A stretch of 64,000 nucleotides of DNA from contig JAUPFV010000001.1 in assembly GCA_036936605.1 (NCBI GenBank), positions 252,890,802 to 252,954,801 on the forward strand, in the 5' to 3' direction. The DNA comes from Limnanthes douglasii subsp. nivea. Its lineage: Eukaryota > Streptophyta > Magnoliopsida > Brassicales > Limnanthaceae. Positions 9,612-19,174 of the stretch are shown here, in pieces. The position numbers were made by a program, and so were the translations under genes. Within the stretch, counting starts at the first letter, position 1, and each line of letters starts with the position of its first letter. The notes under the pieces are model-generated. The model was not told the origin of the DNA, did not search any database, and saw only the letters and a program-made list of their open reading frames with translations.

Positions 9612-12032
9612 ATGACCCGAAAACAACTCCTTGATGATATTGCCAGGCTAAAAGAAGAAAGAGAGCGGGCATTGGACGAGAAAAGGGCCCGGGAAGGAAA
9701 GGGCAAGGAACCCCTCTTGGAAGATCGGGAGGTAGCCGGCCATGATGTTGGCCCACGAATCGAAGCGCGACCCGTTAGGTATTACCGAGACTCTCACCCC
9801 GATGACGAGCGAACCGCTAGGACTCGGCGGTACCCGGAGAATCATCATGACACAACAGTGGACTACCCCTCAGATGATTCGTCAGGCAGAGAGTATCTGC
9901 GTCGAGAAAGGGTCCAACGTACACAAAAGAATCGTTCCCGACGCCTCCGAGGACCTCGGGCAGGCCCGCCAAAATATAAAAAGGGTAGCACCGACAAGCA
10001 GACCCCGGTATCCTTTGAGAAAGAAGAAATGCAAGCCGCCAGCAGCGAAAAGCGGGAAGCTTTGCCACCAGTTCCATGGCAACCATCGAATAGTCAGAAC
10101 CACGGTTACCGAACCAGTAGCCAGTTTATCAGCCCGGGAGTTGGCGAACTATATGGAGTTCGGACAGAAGGCCTCGGGGGAGGAGCGTGTGAGTTCGGGG
10201 TTAATTGGAGGGTATCCCCACTATCCGACGAGATATTAGCGGCAAAACTCCCGAAGCGTTTCGACATTTCTAAACTAGAAAAATATGACGGAAAAAAGGA
10301 CCCGGATAATCACTTGGAGGATTTCAAAAAATTCATGTTAAGTTTCGACAACGATGACAAGCTCCTGTGTAGAGATTTTTCCATGACCTTCAAGGGCCGA
10401 GCATCTAAGTGGTACAACCGCTTACTGCAGGGTTGCATTCGGAACTTCGGGACGTTCTGGACGATGTTTAGGCAGCACTTTGTGGGAAGTAAGAGCTTCC
10501 GGGCCAACGGAGAAACTATCATGAATTGCAGGCAGAAACTGGGGGAAAGCCTCAGAGAATATACTAGGCGATTCATCGACGCAAAGACCGACCTAGATCA
10601 CTGCGAAGAGAACGTGGCCCTAACAGCGTTTCGCTTGGGTCTGCTCCCGGGGCCAATGAAGCAAGCGGTGACAAAGAAACAAGCATTCACGTTTTCCGCA
10701 CTTCTAGCACAGATAGAAAAGCAGATATTGATCGAGGAGACAGAAGCGTCTGAGTTGGCAGCGCAGATTCAGCAAAGTGCCCAAGCGTCGGTAGTAATAA
10801 GGCAGGGCACCCGGTCGGATTACGCCAGGGCAGCCCAACCAGTCAGCACGATACACCCGAACCCCCCTGTGTCAGCCAAGCCTTCAGCCCCAGCCGTTCA
10901 GAGACCGAAGCAAGCTAGTCAGACGACTTCACGACCCATGTCCAACAAATGGACACGACCTGCATACTTCGCGGACCTTACAGAGTGTGTAGCATCGATC
11001 TACGAAAAGACCAAGAAGAGCGGGATGTACCGAAGACCTTTCCCGATCCCAACACCTCGGGAGCAAAGGAATAACCGCTATTGCCGCTATCACGAGGACG
11101 TTGGGCATGATACAAAGGACTGCATTGCCTTGAAGAAGGAAATACAGATGCTCATAGAACACGGAAACCTTTTGGAGTATGTAAAGAAGGCGCAGCAGGG
11201 TACGACCTCGAAAGAAGTCGCGATTATACCAAAACTGGAAACCACCTTGGCGATCTCGGAGGTAACCGACCAGTTCGACGTTTCCATTGAATACCTTGAC
11301 CCCGAAGCAAACCGCAACATTATCGGGATCATTGAGGAGGAAGCTGAGGAGAGCATCGGTAGTGTGCGAGGCCTTTGTGAATTTTTCGAATCCTTAACCA
11401 TCTTTGGGGGAGATTCTATGGCAGGAGTTACACACTCATCCAGGAAAAGGCACATCGTCAACCTAACCACTCAGTTGGAGACCAGAACTTGCTTCCAAAC
11501 CAGAAGTGACCCTTCTCCGATTCTGCACTTCGACGACGACGACATGAGGGACATAGCCGGCCCTCATGAGGATGCCATTGTAATCGGGGCGTCCATTGCG
11601 GGAGAAGAGGTTCGGCGCATCTTGGTGGATACCGGGAGTTCAGCCAATATCATCTTCGCGTCTACTTTTGCCAAGTTTAGAACACCGCCGGTTATTGCGC
11701 GGTCCGACCGAACCATTGTCGGGTTTACAGGATCAGCAGCCGACGTTATAGGAGAGTTTGAGGGCGTAGTCCAGTTAGGCTGCGGCCCTTTCAAGAAAGA
11801 GGTCACGGTTTTATTCGTGGTAGTGGATGCACCGGCCTCCCACAACGCCATTTTTGGTCGGTCATGGATATCACGCATGCATGCAGTAACTTCTACAATC
11901 CATCAATGTTTAAAGTACGTGGTCGGAAATAACGTAGGCGTGGTCCGGAGCAGCCAGAAAGCAGCACGAGAATGTTACCGAGCGGCGTTGGCACCTAAGA
12001 AAGACCAAGAGATGGTTCAAGCTCAAGAATAG
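9612..12032 (+). CDS. Gag-protease polyprotein of Tat element 1
   Basis: Intact 806-codon ORF with a good ATG about 200 bases downstream of the LTR. The N-terminus is charged and coiled-coil-like (about residues 1-40), followed by an Arg-rich region. Residues about 235-345 form the retrotransposon gag (capsid) domain, with KWYNRLLQG and FRQHFVGSK. A zinc-knuckle-like motif at C491, H494, H499, C504 has the spacing CX2HX4HX4C rather than the usual CCHC. The aspartic protease follows with LVDTGSSANI (catalytic D673) and a hydrophobic VLFVVVDAP segment. The ORF ends in TAG; the RT frame opens at once but in another frame, so pol expression would need frameshifting, reinitiation or splicing. Gag packages the RNA; the protease cuts the polyprotein. 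Confidence 0.93.
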   Translation: MTRKQLLDDIARLKEERERALDEKRAREGKGKEPLLEDREVAGHDVGPRIEARPVRYYRDSHPDDERTARTRRYPENHHDTTVDYPSDDSSGREYLRRERVQRTQKNRSRRLRGPRAGPPKYKKGSTDKQTPVSFEKEEMQAASSEKREALPPVPWQPSNSQNHGYRTSSQFISPGVGELYGVRTEGLGGGACEFGVNWRVSPLSDEILAAKLPKRFDISKLEKYDGKKDPDNHLEDFKKFMLSFDNDDKLLCRDFSMTFKGRASKWYNRLLQGCIRNFGTFWTMFRQHFVGSKSFRANGETIMNCRQKLGESLREYTRRFIDAKTDLDHCEENVALTAFRLGLLPGPMKQAVTKKQAFTFSALLAQIEKQILIEETEASELAAQIQQSAQASVVIRQGTRSDYARAAQPVSTIHPNPPVSAKPSAPAVQRPKQASQTTSRPMSNKWTRPAYFADLTECVASIYEKTKKSGMYRRPFPIPTPREQRNNRYCRYHEDVGHDTKDCIALKKEIQMLIEHGNLLEYVKKAQQGTTSKEVAIIPKLETTLAISEVTDQFDVSIEYLDPEANRNIIGIIEEEAEESIGSVRGLCEFFESLTIFGGDSMAGVTHSSRKRHIVNLTTQLETRTCFQTRSDPSPILHFDDDDMRDIAGPHEDAIVIGASIAGEEVRRILVDTGSSANIIFASTFAKFRTPPVIARSDRTIVGFTGSAADVIGEFEGVVQLGCGPFKKEVTVLFVVVDAPASHNAIFGRSWISRMHAVTSTIHQCLKYVVGNNVGVVRSSQKAARECYRAALAPKKDQEMVQAQE

Positions 12033-12034
12033 CA

Positions 12035-12670
12035 ATTAAGGGGCTCCCCCCGGGATCGTTACCCGTCGATGATCCCCGGGAAGCCCCAAGCCTTTTGACA
12101 ACAGACGAGGAATGCGAACAGTACCAATTCGCTGCGGGAAAATCTCTGCGGATCGGGGTATGCCTCTTGCCGACCCTAAGGGAGCAACTATTGACCCTCC
12201 TGCGGGAAAACCTAGACTTGTTCGCATGGTGCTCAGGAGATGTCACTGCGGTACCAGAATCTTTCGCGGTTCACAAGCTAACCATCAACAGAAACGTAAG
12301 ACCGATTTGCCAAAAGCGTCGGGCTTTTTCCCCAGAAAAGGTAGATGTGATCCTACGAGAAGTTGAGAGAATGACCAGCATCGGTCATGTCAAGGAGGCG
12401 AGATACCCGTTATGGATTTCTAATCCCGTTCTGGTCAAAAAGAAAAACGGGAAATGGAGAATGTGTGTGGATTTTACCGACCTTAACCGGGCATGCCCGA
12501 ATGATCCATTCCCAATGCCCAGAATCGACCAGTTGGTATATTCGACTTCGGGTAACAAATTGCTGTCGTTTATGGATGCCTATGCCGGTTACAATCAGAT
12601 CAAATTACACTCTGCGGACCAGGAAAATACCACGTTCATCACAGGCCGGGACTATATTGCTACAAGGTAA
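12035..12670 (+). pseudogene. Reverse transcriptase, N-terminal part (frameshifted)
   Basis: The frame is open right after the gag-protease stop, without an ATG near the start, consistent with translation as a fusion. It contains the RT fingers and palm: ILREVERM, the NPVLVKKKNGKWRMCVDF block, LNRACPNDPFP and SFMDAYAGYNQI, where the Asp of FMDAY is the first catalytic residue. The frame is lost near 12646-12651, where one base appears to be missing, and runs to TAA at 12668. RT continues in the next frame. All RT motifs up to this point look sound, so the shift is the main damage. Confidence 0.88.
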
Positions 12671-13572
12671 TGCCCTTCTGGCTAAAAAATGCTGGCGCGA
12701 CGTACCAAAGACTAGTTAACAGAACATTCGCGGGTCAGATCGGGAGGAATATGGAGGTGTACATTGATGATATGTTGGTCAAAAGCAGCACGGATATAGC
12801 CCACCTTGCTGACCTCAGGGAAACCTTTGATAACTTACGAGGGATAAATCTCAAACTTAACCCGGAAAAATGCTCTTTCGGGGTCCGGTCCGGAAAGTTC
12901 TTAGGATTCTTCGTCAGTGAGAAAGGGATTGAAGCAGATCATGTCCAGCTTCGAGCTCTAACCGATATGACTCCGCCCCGAAGAATCAAGGAAGTCCAGA
13001 TCCTAACTGGGCGTCTGGCCGCCCTAAATCGATTCATTTCTCGCTCATCTGATAAGTGCGCACCGTTTTTTCAGGTCTTACGACAAGCGAAATTTTTTGC
13101 ATGGACCCCCGAATGTAATGAGGCATTCTTGGGGATCAAACGATACCTATCGTCCCCGAACCTCCTAACGAAGCCTACCGCGGGCGAGATACTCTTCCTT
13201 TACATCACGGTCACGGACTTCGCAGTCAGTGCAGCTCTGATCAGCGAATCAGGACCGGCTCCTACAGTGGTCTACTTTGTGAGCAAAAGCTTGCTGGGTG
13301 CGGAAACTCGGTATTTAAAGTTAGAAAAAATGGAACTTGCCCTGGTGACAGCAGCGCGGAAGATGCGCCCGTACTTTCAAGCCCACCCTATCATCGTCCG
13401 AACATCATTTCCACTCAAATACGTTTTCCAGCGACCAGATATGTCCGGGAGAATATCCAAATGGTCGGTAGAGCTAGGGGACTTCGACATCAACTTTGAA
13501 CCAAGAACGGCTATCAAAGGCCAGGACTTGGCCGATTTTTTAGTAGAGTTCCATTCCAAACGACCCGAGTAG
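12652..13572 (+). pseudogene. RT C-terminal part with YIDD box, plus RNase H
   Basis: Continues RT in a shifted frame: MPFWLKNAGATYQ, then VYIDDMLVKS at about 12757-12780, the YxDD catalytic box. The connection and standard gypsy RNase H follow (FLYITVTDFAVSAALI, TRYLKLEKMELALV) and a tether ending DLADFLVEFHSK. It stops at TAG 13570-13572. The same frame remains open beyond the stop into the second RNase H, so this stop seems to be a point mutation inside the original polyprotein. Confidence 0.88.
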
Positions 13573-14933
13573 GAGTTATCTCCCCGAGAAACCACGCTAG
13601 GCGAATGGGTTGTCCGAACCGATGAGGGGGGGGGGGGGCGAACGTTAGTGGCTGTGGAGTGGGAATACAAATCGTAACCCCTTCGGGCATTAGCATGCTC
13701 CAAGCCGTCCGATTTGGTTTCCATACTTCAAACAACGAAGCAGAATATGAGGCTGCTCTGGCAGGATTGCGGTTGGCACAGGTGTGCGGGGCGAAGCAGG
13801 TGCGCCTCATAAGCGATTCCCAACTTGTAATAACCCAAGCTTCGGGGAGTGCAGAGGCTCGGAAAGAACATCTGGTACAATACCTAGCAGCACTCAGGGT
13901 TCTAGCTGCTTCATTTGACAAGATCACCTATGAACATGTCCCGAGAAGTGAAAACACGGCTGCGGATTCTTTGGCAGCGATTTCCTGCTCTAGCAACTAC
14001 CCTTGGGTGACAGAACAAGAAAGTCCCTATATTATCAAACGCCATGAGTTGGACAACCGACCTGAAATCGCATGCCAGATCTCTTCGATAGCAACCTCGG
14101 ATTGGCGGCGGGACATTATCGCATTTCTAGCAGAGGGTCGGCTCCCCGATGACAACGCTTCAGCACGTAAAGTACGCAACAAGGCTCGGGGGTACATCCT
14201 TTTAGGGGATGTACTATACAAGAAATCCTTTAGCCGACCCCTGCTTCGATGCTTAGGGGTCCATGAATCTCAAGTAATTGTGTCCGAACTACATGATGGT
14301 GAGGGCGCAGCGCACTGCGGATACAAGGCTTTAATTAGGAGAATTCTCCTCGCAGGATTCTATTGGCTGACGATAACGGCAGATGCACGACTCATAGTTA
14401 AAACCTGCGATACGTGTCAACGGTTCGGAAACGCAATAAGCGTCCCTGCGTCTCCCCTGGAATCCATATCCGAAGGGCTGCCATTTGACCGATGGGGAAT
14501 CGACCTCGTCGGACCATTACCAATGGCGTCGGGAGGAAGACAGACGATCGTTGTAGCAGTGGATTATTTCTCCAAATTGGTCGAATCCGAACCTCTATCC
14601 GCCACCAAGACCAAAGATATCATCAAATTTATCTGGGCTAACATATGTTGTCGGTTCGGGGTACCACAGAGGCTAACTATGGATAATGGGCCGCAGTTTG
14701 ACAGCGTAGAAATGAAAGCATTCTGCACCACTCATAAGATCCGACAATGCTTCTCTGCTCCTTTCCATCCTCAAGCGAACGGGCAGGTCGAAGTAACCAA
14801 CCGAACCATTTGGATGGCCTCAAAAAGAACCTCGAGGGAAAGGCCGGAAAATGGCCTGACTACCTGCAAGAAGTACTATGGGCTTACCGGACCACACCCC
14901 GGACAACTACTCAAGAGTCACCTTACGCTTTAG
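13573..14933 (+). pseudogene. Archaeal-type RNase H and integrase core
   Basis: 13603-13626 reads EWVVRTD, the start of a second, archaeal-type RNase H that marks Tat elements. A run of 13 G (13626-13638) then shifts the frame, and the domain continues with GCGVGIQIV, NNEAEYEAALAGLRLA, RLISDSQLV and HVPRSENTAADSLA. Integrase follows: zinc-binding HHCC (HCGYKAL to CDTCQ, about 14310-14430), D at 14502 in WGIDLVGP, D at 14682 in TMDNGPQF and E at 14790 in NGQVEV. The last two are 35 residues apart, the D,D35E spacing. The frame is lost after the Glu at about 14808-14812, where a base seems missing. Catalytic residues are present, but the frame breaks would block the protein. Confidence 0.88.
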
Positions 14934-15337
14934 TATACGGTATGGACGCGGTTACCCCTGTGGAATCCATTTTTCCATCTTTCAGGGTCGGTACTTATGA
15001 GGAAGAAACGAACGACGACAGCCGACGACTCGAGCTCGACCTCATAGAAGAGAAGCGCAATCGCGCCCAATTGAACTCTTTGCACTATCAGACCCTGTTG
15101 AGAAGTCGATATGCATCCAAAGTCCGCCGTCGGGAGTTTAAGGTCGGAGACAAGGTTTTGCGGCGCGTCTTCCTTCACACAAAATATAAAAGCCTCGGCA
15201 AGCTCGCCCCGAATTGGGAAGGACCCTACGAAATTGTTGAAAAAATCAAGAACGGGACATACCGCCTGCAGAATAGGCTCGGACATCTTTTGAGGCTGTC
15301 GTGGAATATTGAACACTTAAAATTGTATTTAGAATAG
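14813..15337 (+). pseudogene. Integrase C-terminal part (no chromodomain)
   Basis: Picks up integrase in a new frame with DGLKKNLEGKAGKWPDYL, the EVLWAYRTTPRT block and SPYALVYGMDAVTP. It then reads the GPY/F-type C-terminus (KFKVGDKVL-like, NWEGPYEIVEKIKNGTYRL), ending SWNIEHLKLYLE. No chromodomain follows, which agrees with Tat and argues against chromoviruses. Confidence 0.88.
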
Positions 15338-15996
15338 TGGTGAACTTGTATCAAAATTATATTTCACGTTGTTTCCAATTGTAACGGTCGGGGATGCACT
15401 CTTTCCTACCTCGGTGGCGCGAGAAGGTTTTAATGAGGCATCGAAAAAACCCAACCACCCGATTACGTTAATAAAAAAATTCTTTTGCCTTCCAAATATT
15501 GAAGTGTTACGACCTTGGACAGCTGACGAGCTGGACATCGTCCGTTCCTATTAATATCAATGGATCTACATATATGGTTTTCCCGATCCTCTGGGAAAAT
15601 TTTCGATGACACGTCGATCTACAGAACCTTAATGGGTTTTTCGGTTTTTACTGATCTACATATATACTTTAACGGACCCTCAAGGAAATGTTTCAATATT
15701 ACTTTAATCTTCAGAGCCTAGGTTTTTTCAAAGTTCCCGAACTGTTTCACAACTTACGATTCCCGATCCTATCAGACCTTTTCAACATTACGTTCGAACT
15801 TCGACTCTTTCGGGTTTTACACAGGTAACAATGTGTGAGAGGATATAACCAGAAAACTTGATATATTAATAGGGGACCCCGTAGCCCCCAAACACAGAGT
15901 TAAAGATGTTCATCAGAAATAACGACAGAGGGGCCCGCGGCCCCCAAAGAGTTACAAAAATAAGTAAGCAAAAAAAAAACAAGTACAACTCCCGGA
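15338..15996. other. Non-coding spacer between pol and antisense ORF
   Basis: Holds loosely repeated segments such as CTACATATAT and TTCCCGATCCT. The TCCTACCTCGGTGGCGCGAG block near 15405 has a counterpart just after pol in the older element (near 56111), so part of this spacer is conserved between the two copies. Confidence 0.5.
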
Positions 15997-16510
15997 TCAC
16001 TCGTCCTCGTCCTCATTCTCTTCATCCTCCTCAGCATCGTCGGATTCTTCCTCTCCACACTCGACCCCCTCGGGCCGATCCTTCTCTGGCACGTCTAACC
16101 ACATCGACCCGAGGTGAAGGTCTGGGAAGCGGTTGTGGAACGACAGCACGTACGCGGCTTTGGCATCGGCAGTTTCCTTCTCCGACCACTTCCTACACCG
16201 ATTGGCGAAGGCGACGTTCGAAGATTTTAACTTTTGGACCTCCAGAGCCAAAGCAGCGGCGCGGTCTTCCGCGGCTTTCTTTGCCACCTTTGCGGCCCTC
16301 ATCGCCTCCTCCACAGCTGTCTTTGCCTCTGTCGCGACACGTTCGGCTTCAACAATCTGACCCTCTGCCAACGCCTGAGACGCCTTGGCAGTTTCCACCT
16401 CCGAAGTCAGACTAACGATCTTTGCCTCCCTGAGACTAACTGCTGACTTAGCTCGTTCGCCCGACGCTCTTTCATGGCCGCCGGTACAAGCAAGCTATAC
16501 AAAGACAAAG
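15997..16510 (-). pseudogene. Antisense extra ORF, C-terminal segment
   Basis: Clear ORF from 16398 down to 15997, with the frame open further upstream. It encodes an Ala/Glu/Lys-rich coiled coil (EAERVATEAKTAVEEAMRAA), then FHNRFPDLHLGSMW and a strongly acidic tail rich in Glu and Asp. It is the continuation of the 16511-18211 ORF, offset by frame changes near a run of six G (about 16615) and around 16430. The FHNRFPDL motif has a counterpart in the older element near 56780, which supports a real, selected protein. Function unknown. Confidence 0.7.
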
Positions 16511-18211
16511 CTAGACCGTCTGATCCCCGCAGCGGGAACGTGTGCGGACTACCGAGCATCGACAGCACATGGAACTTTGTACCACTCGACGAGGCTGCAG
16601 CTGGGTTCGACGCCTGGGGGGCTCGCCGTCATCCGGAATTTCCACAACGTCCGTCGTTAGAATATTTTGGGCACTACCGACCTGATCAGGAAGCTTCGGT
16701 CCTACAGTGCCAACCCCCGCGCCGACAACTGGCTTACTCTCTTTCCTCGAATGCTTGGATTTCTTCACCTTAGTCCCCTCCGCATCAGCACGACCTTTCC
16801 TCTTTTGCACTGGAGCCCGGTCCTGGTTCGCCTTTGTTCCTTCAGGCGCGGGCACCTCCACCCGAATCAGTTCACCAGCCCCCTCGGCTCCGGTTTCCTT
16901 CTCTCCCCCCTCGTCATCTGACTTCGGGCGCTTGCTAGGCGCCTTGTTGCGTTTGGGTAGATACAATATTGACCTAGGAGTGCCGGTTCTAGCAATCACG
17001 TCCTCCAAGCTCGGGGGCTGTCGCAGCTGCTCGATGGTGAGAACCTCGGATGAGCAACACCAGAGGTTACTCATAAATAAGTTCGTATCTATGAAGGTGC
17101 GATGCATAGCCCGACCCCAGTGCGTCCGGGCGTAGCTTTTCAGCACCTCGAAAGTGGCCTCAGCAGCTTTCGAGTAGTCCTTCTTCAGCCCTTGTAACCA
17201 GTCCTTCGACACTGCACAAAGGGTCGGTAAATAATATATATATATATATAACATAGTGGTACCATCATGGACCCAAGTCCGCAGCAGCTGCCCCTTATTC
17301 TCCGAAGTGTAGGGAAGACCATTCTCCCAGCAACCGCTCAGAAATACGAACCGATGCGTCCAGCCTTTGTCCCCCTCCAAGAAATCATTAACAATCTTCC
17401 ATTTGTTTCCCAGGGAAGAGTAGAAGAACGGGGATTTTGGAGCCTTGGACAGACCCGACATAGCAACATATTCTTCCATCGGCATAACCCGACCTGAAAG
17501 ACGGGAAGCCATGATACAAGACATTAGAGTATACCAGGTGTTCGGCGTCAGCTGCGACGAGCAGATTTGGAGGGTGCGGAAGTAAAGCGCAATCTCGGGG
17601 TCTAAAGGGAAGCGCAGCCCCCAGTTGAACAGCTCGGTAAACACCACAATCTCCCTAGATCGGACATGAACGGGGGTCTCCCCGGGAAGCGGGAATCGAA
17701 CATTGACACATTCGGGAATTCCCCAGCGGATCAGCAGATCTTTATAATCAGACTCAGGGAAGTAGAGGTACTTCCCCTCGTAAAGAGAAACGACGTCTTT
17801 CGTCCGAAGCCAGCTGAAATACTTAGTAGTGATGGCAGCCTCAACTTCTTCGGGCAAGGGGTCGTCAGGAGGGTTAGCTGCGTTGCCAGCAGCAGCAACA
17901 CAGACCTCCGCAGGCGCAACGTCTGCTTCTGATTCACCCACTTCAGGGTCTGGAGCCTGATCAGAACTTCGGGTATTAGCGGCATCAGGGTCTGATGATC
18001 GGACCCGAGAGGTGGAGGCCTCGGCTATATCGCCCGAAAAAGCCCGATGAGCCGCTTCCACTTCTTCGGGCATCAGCTGGCGTTTGGGCAAACCTAAAAA
18101 AGTGACCGCAGTGTTAATACCGGTCCGATACCCTCGAATCGAGGGCGTAAGTTGAACCATTTCAGGATCGTTACCTCCTACGGGAGACGTAGAGGGACCA
18201 TCTTCTCCCAT
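16511..18211 (-). CDS. Antisense extra ORF of Tat element 1, main segment
   Basis: Long minus-strand ORF between pol and the 3' LTR, in the position of the antisense extra ORFs described for some Tat elements. I place its Met at 18211, overlapping the end of the upstream 120-codon ORF. Visible parts: a low-complexity N-terminus; a compact central region (about 16990-17830) with LLIRWGIPECVNVRFPLPGE, EIVVFTELFNWGLRFPLDP, LTPNTWYTLMSCIMA and EYVAMSGLSK; then a Lys/Arg-rich basic stretch that could be a nuclear signal. An AT microsatellite (17232-17250) codes for a YIYIYY run. The central region recurs in the older element (58160-58530). No known enzymatic motif is visible. Role unknown. Confidence 0.75.
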   Translation of the reverse strand: MGEDGPSTSPVGGNDPEMVQLTPSIRGYRTGINTAVTFLGLPKRQLMPEEVEAAHRAFSGDIAEASTSRVRSSDPDAANTRSSDQAPDPEVGESEADVAPAEVCVAAAGNAANPPDDPLPEEVEAAITTKYFSWLRTKDVVSLYEGKYLYFPESDYKDLLIRWGIPECVNVRFPLPGETPVHVRSREIVVFTELFNWGLRFPLDPEIALYFRTLQICSSQLTPNTWYTLMSCIMASRLSGRVMPMEEYVAMSGLSKAPKSPFFYSSLGNKWKIVNDFLEGDKGWTHRFVFLSGCWENGLPYTSENKGQLLRTWVHDGTTMLYIYIYYLPTLCAVSKDWLQGLKKDYSKAAEATFEVLKSYARTHWGRAMHRTFIDTNLFMSNLWCCSSEVLTIEQLRQPPSLEDVIARTGTPRSILYLPKRNKAPSKRPKSDDEGGEKETGAEGAGELIRVEVPAPEGTKANQDRAPVQKRKGRADAEGTKVKKSKHSRKESKPVVGAGVGTVGPKLPDQVGSAQNILTTDVVEIPDDGEPPRRRTQLQPRRVVQSSMCCRCSVVRTRSRCGDQTV

Positions 18212-18213
18212 GA

Positions 18214-18576
18214 TCAAGAACTTGGATTTGCGTGTGAGTTGACGGGAAATAGGGTCGGATCGTTCGACCCGACTACAGGGGAATGAGAAGAGCTACCACT
18301 GGAAGAAAGGGCAACGGTTTCTGGAGAAAGACTAGCCTCTAGAGATGGAGAAACAGGAGGGTCGGGTAGGAGGAAGGATTCTGCAGGGATCGGGGTGGCT
18401 AAGACAGGGTCGTGAGGAAGCGGAGCAGGAATAAAAGGTTTGGAGTTAGATCCCCAGATCAGACCAGCGCGTCGGTATTCCTCTGCCCGATCTCCGATGC
18501 TAGACCACTCTTCAAAACTCCACTCAGGCTTTTTCTTTTTCTTGGTTGGTGTTTGCTTCGGGTATCTGGGTTTCAT
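18214..18576 (-). CDS. Antisense ORF, N-terminal 120-codon segment
   Basis: Starts at ATG 18576, about 114 bases downstream of a minus-strand TATA box. The protein opens MKPRYPKQTPTKKKKKPEW, then DRAEEYRRAGLIWGSN and a Pro/Ser-rich tail. Its TGA overlaps the Met of the main antisense ORF in another frame. It may be the true N-terminus of one long protein broken by a frameshift, or a separate short ORF. The older element has a similar opening near 59429. Confidence 0.6.
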   Translation of the reverse strand: MKPRYPKQTPTKKKKKPEWSFEEWSSIGDRAEEYRRAGLIWGSNSKPFIPAPLPHDPVLATPIPAESFLLPDPPVSPSLEASLSPETVALSSSGSSSHSPVVGSNDPTLFPVNSHANPSS

Positions 18577-18689
18577 AAAACAAACATTCTAGGACAAATA
18601 AGGGTCTGATGAGCTCTCTCTCTCTAGAAATGATCTGACAGCACTTCCTCTCTCTAGAATGCCTCTGAGAGAAACCAAGGATTGTGGAG

Positions 18690-18697
18690 TATTTATA
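18690..18697 (-). promoter_or_regulatory. TATA box for the antisense ORF
   Basis: TATAAATA on the minus strand, about 114 bases before ATG 18576. Two GA-rich blocks (minus-strand GAGAGAGAG, near 18615-18660) lie between. The older element has similar GA blocks at 59432-59480 before its antisense start. This suggests a dedicated antisense promoter. Confidence 0.55.
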
Positions 18698-18699
18698 GG

Positions 18700-19160
18700 C
18701 AAGGTTGAAAGATCGGAGAATATCAATCGACAAAAGCACAACGGGAAGACGAAGAGTCTCCCTAAGAGCCTAGTCTGGAAAAGACGTGTCCCATGAGCTG
18801 ATGACACGTGTTGACCACCGTCTGGCAAGGGTTTACCTAAGCCATCCCTTATGAACCCATTGGTGATATGGGCCGTCACAACCGCGTCCGATAAGAAAAA
18901 CCAGGCCATCACAGGGGCCCGGGCTGAAAACTCGAAAAAACGCGGGAATCAACTCGGATCGGAGCTACGAACGTCGGGAAAGAAAGTCCAGCAGAGCCCG
19001 AAGTTCGAAGGAAGGTCAGATCGTTACGAACAGTGTCGGTTAGCGACCGACGCAAGAGGAAAAAGAACAGATTCGCCCAAGGCAATTAGCCCAAAGAACA
19101 TGGGAGATCGGACAACAGGTGCAAACTCGGCAGTGAGTCTCCGCTCCTGATACTCCCGAA
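18700..19160. other. Spacer between antisense promoter and 3' LTR
   Basis: GC-richer non-coding DNA of the element. The plus-strand ORF 18851-19150 has no recognisable domain and is probably chance. Confidence 0.5.
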
Positions 19161-19174
19161 GACTGGGGGGCTAC
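19161..19174 (+). other. Polypurine tract region of Tat element 1
   Basis: GACTGGGGGGCTAC directly precedes the 3' LTR. The same GGGGGGCTA word precedes the 3' LTR of the older element (60090-60098). It primes plus-strand DNA synthesis in this family. Confidence 0.75.

Noticed and set aside
9311..11878. Several long minus-strand ORFs across gag-protease (up to about 130 codons).
   Set aside because: They lie entirely opposite the intact 806-codon gag-protease ORF and show no domain. GC-rich coding DNA gives such shadows.
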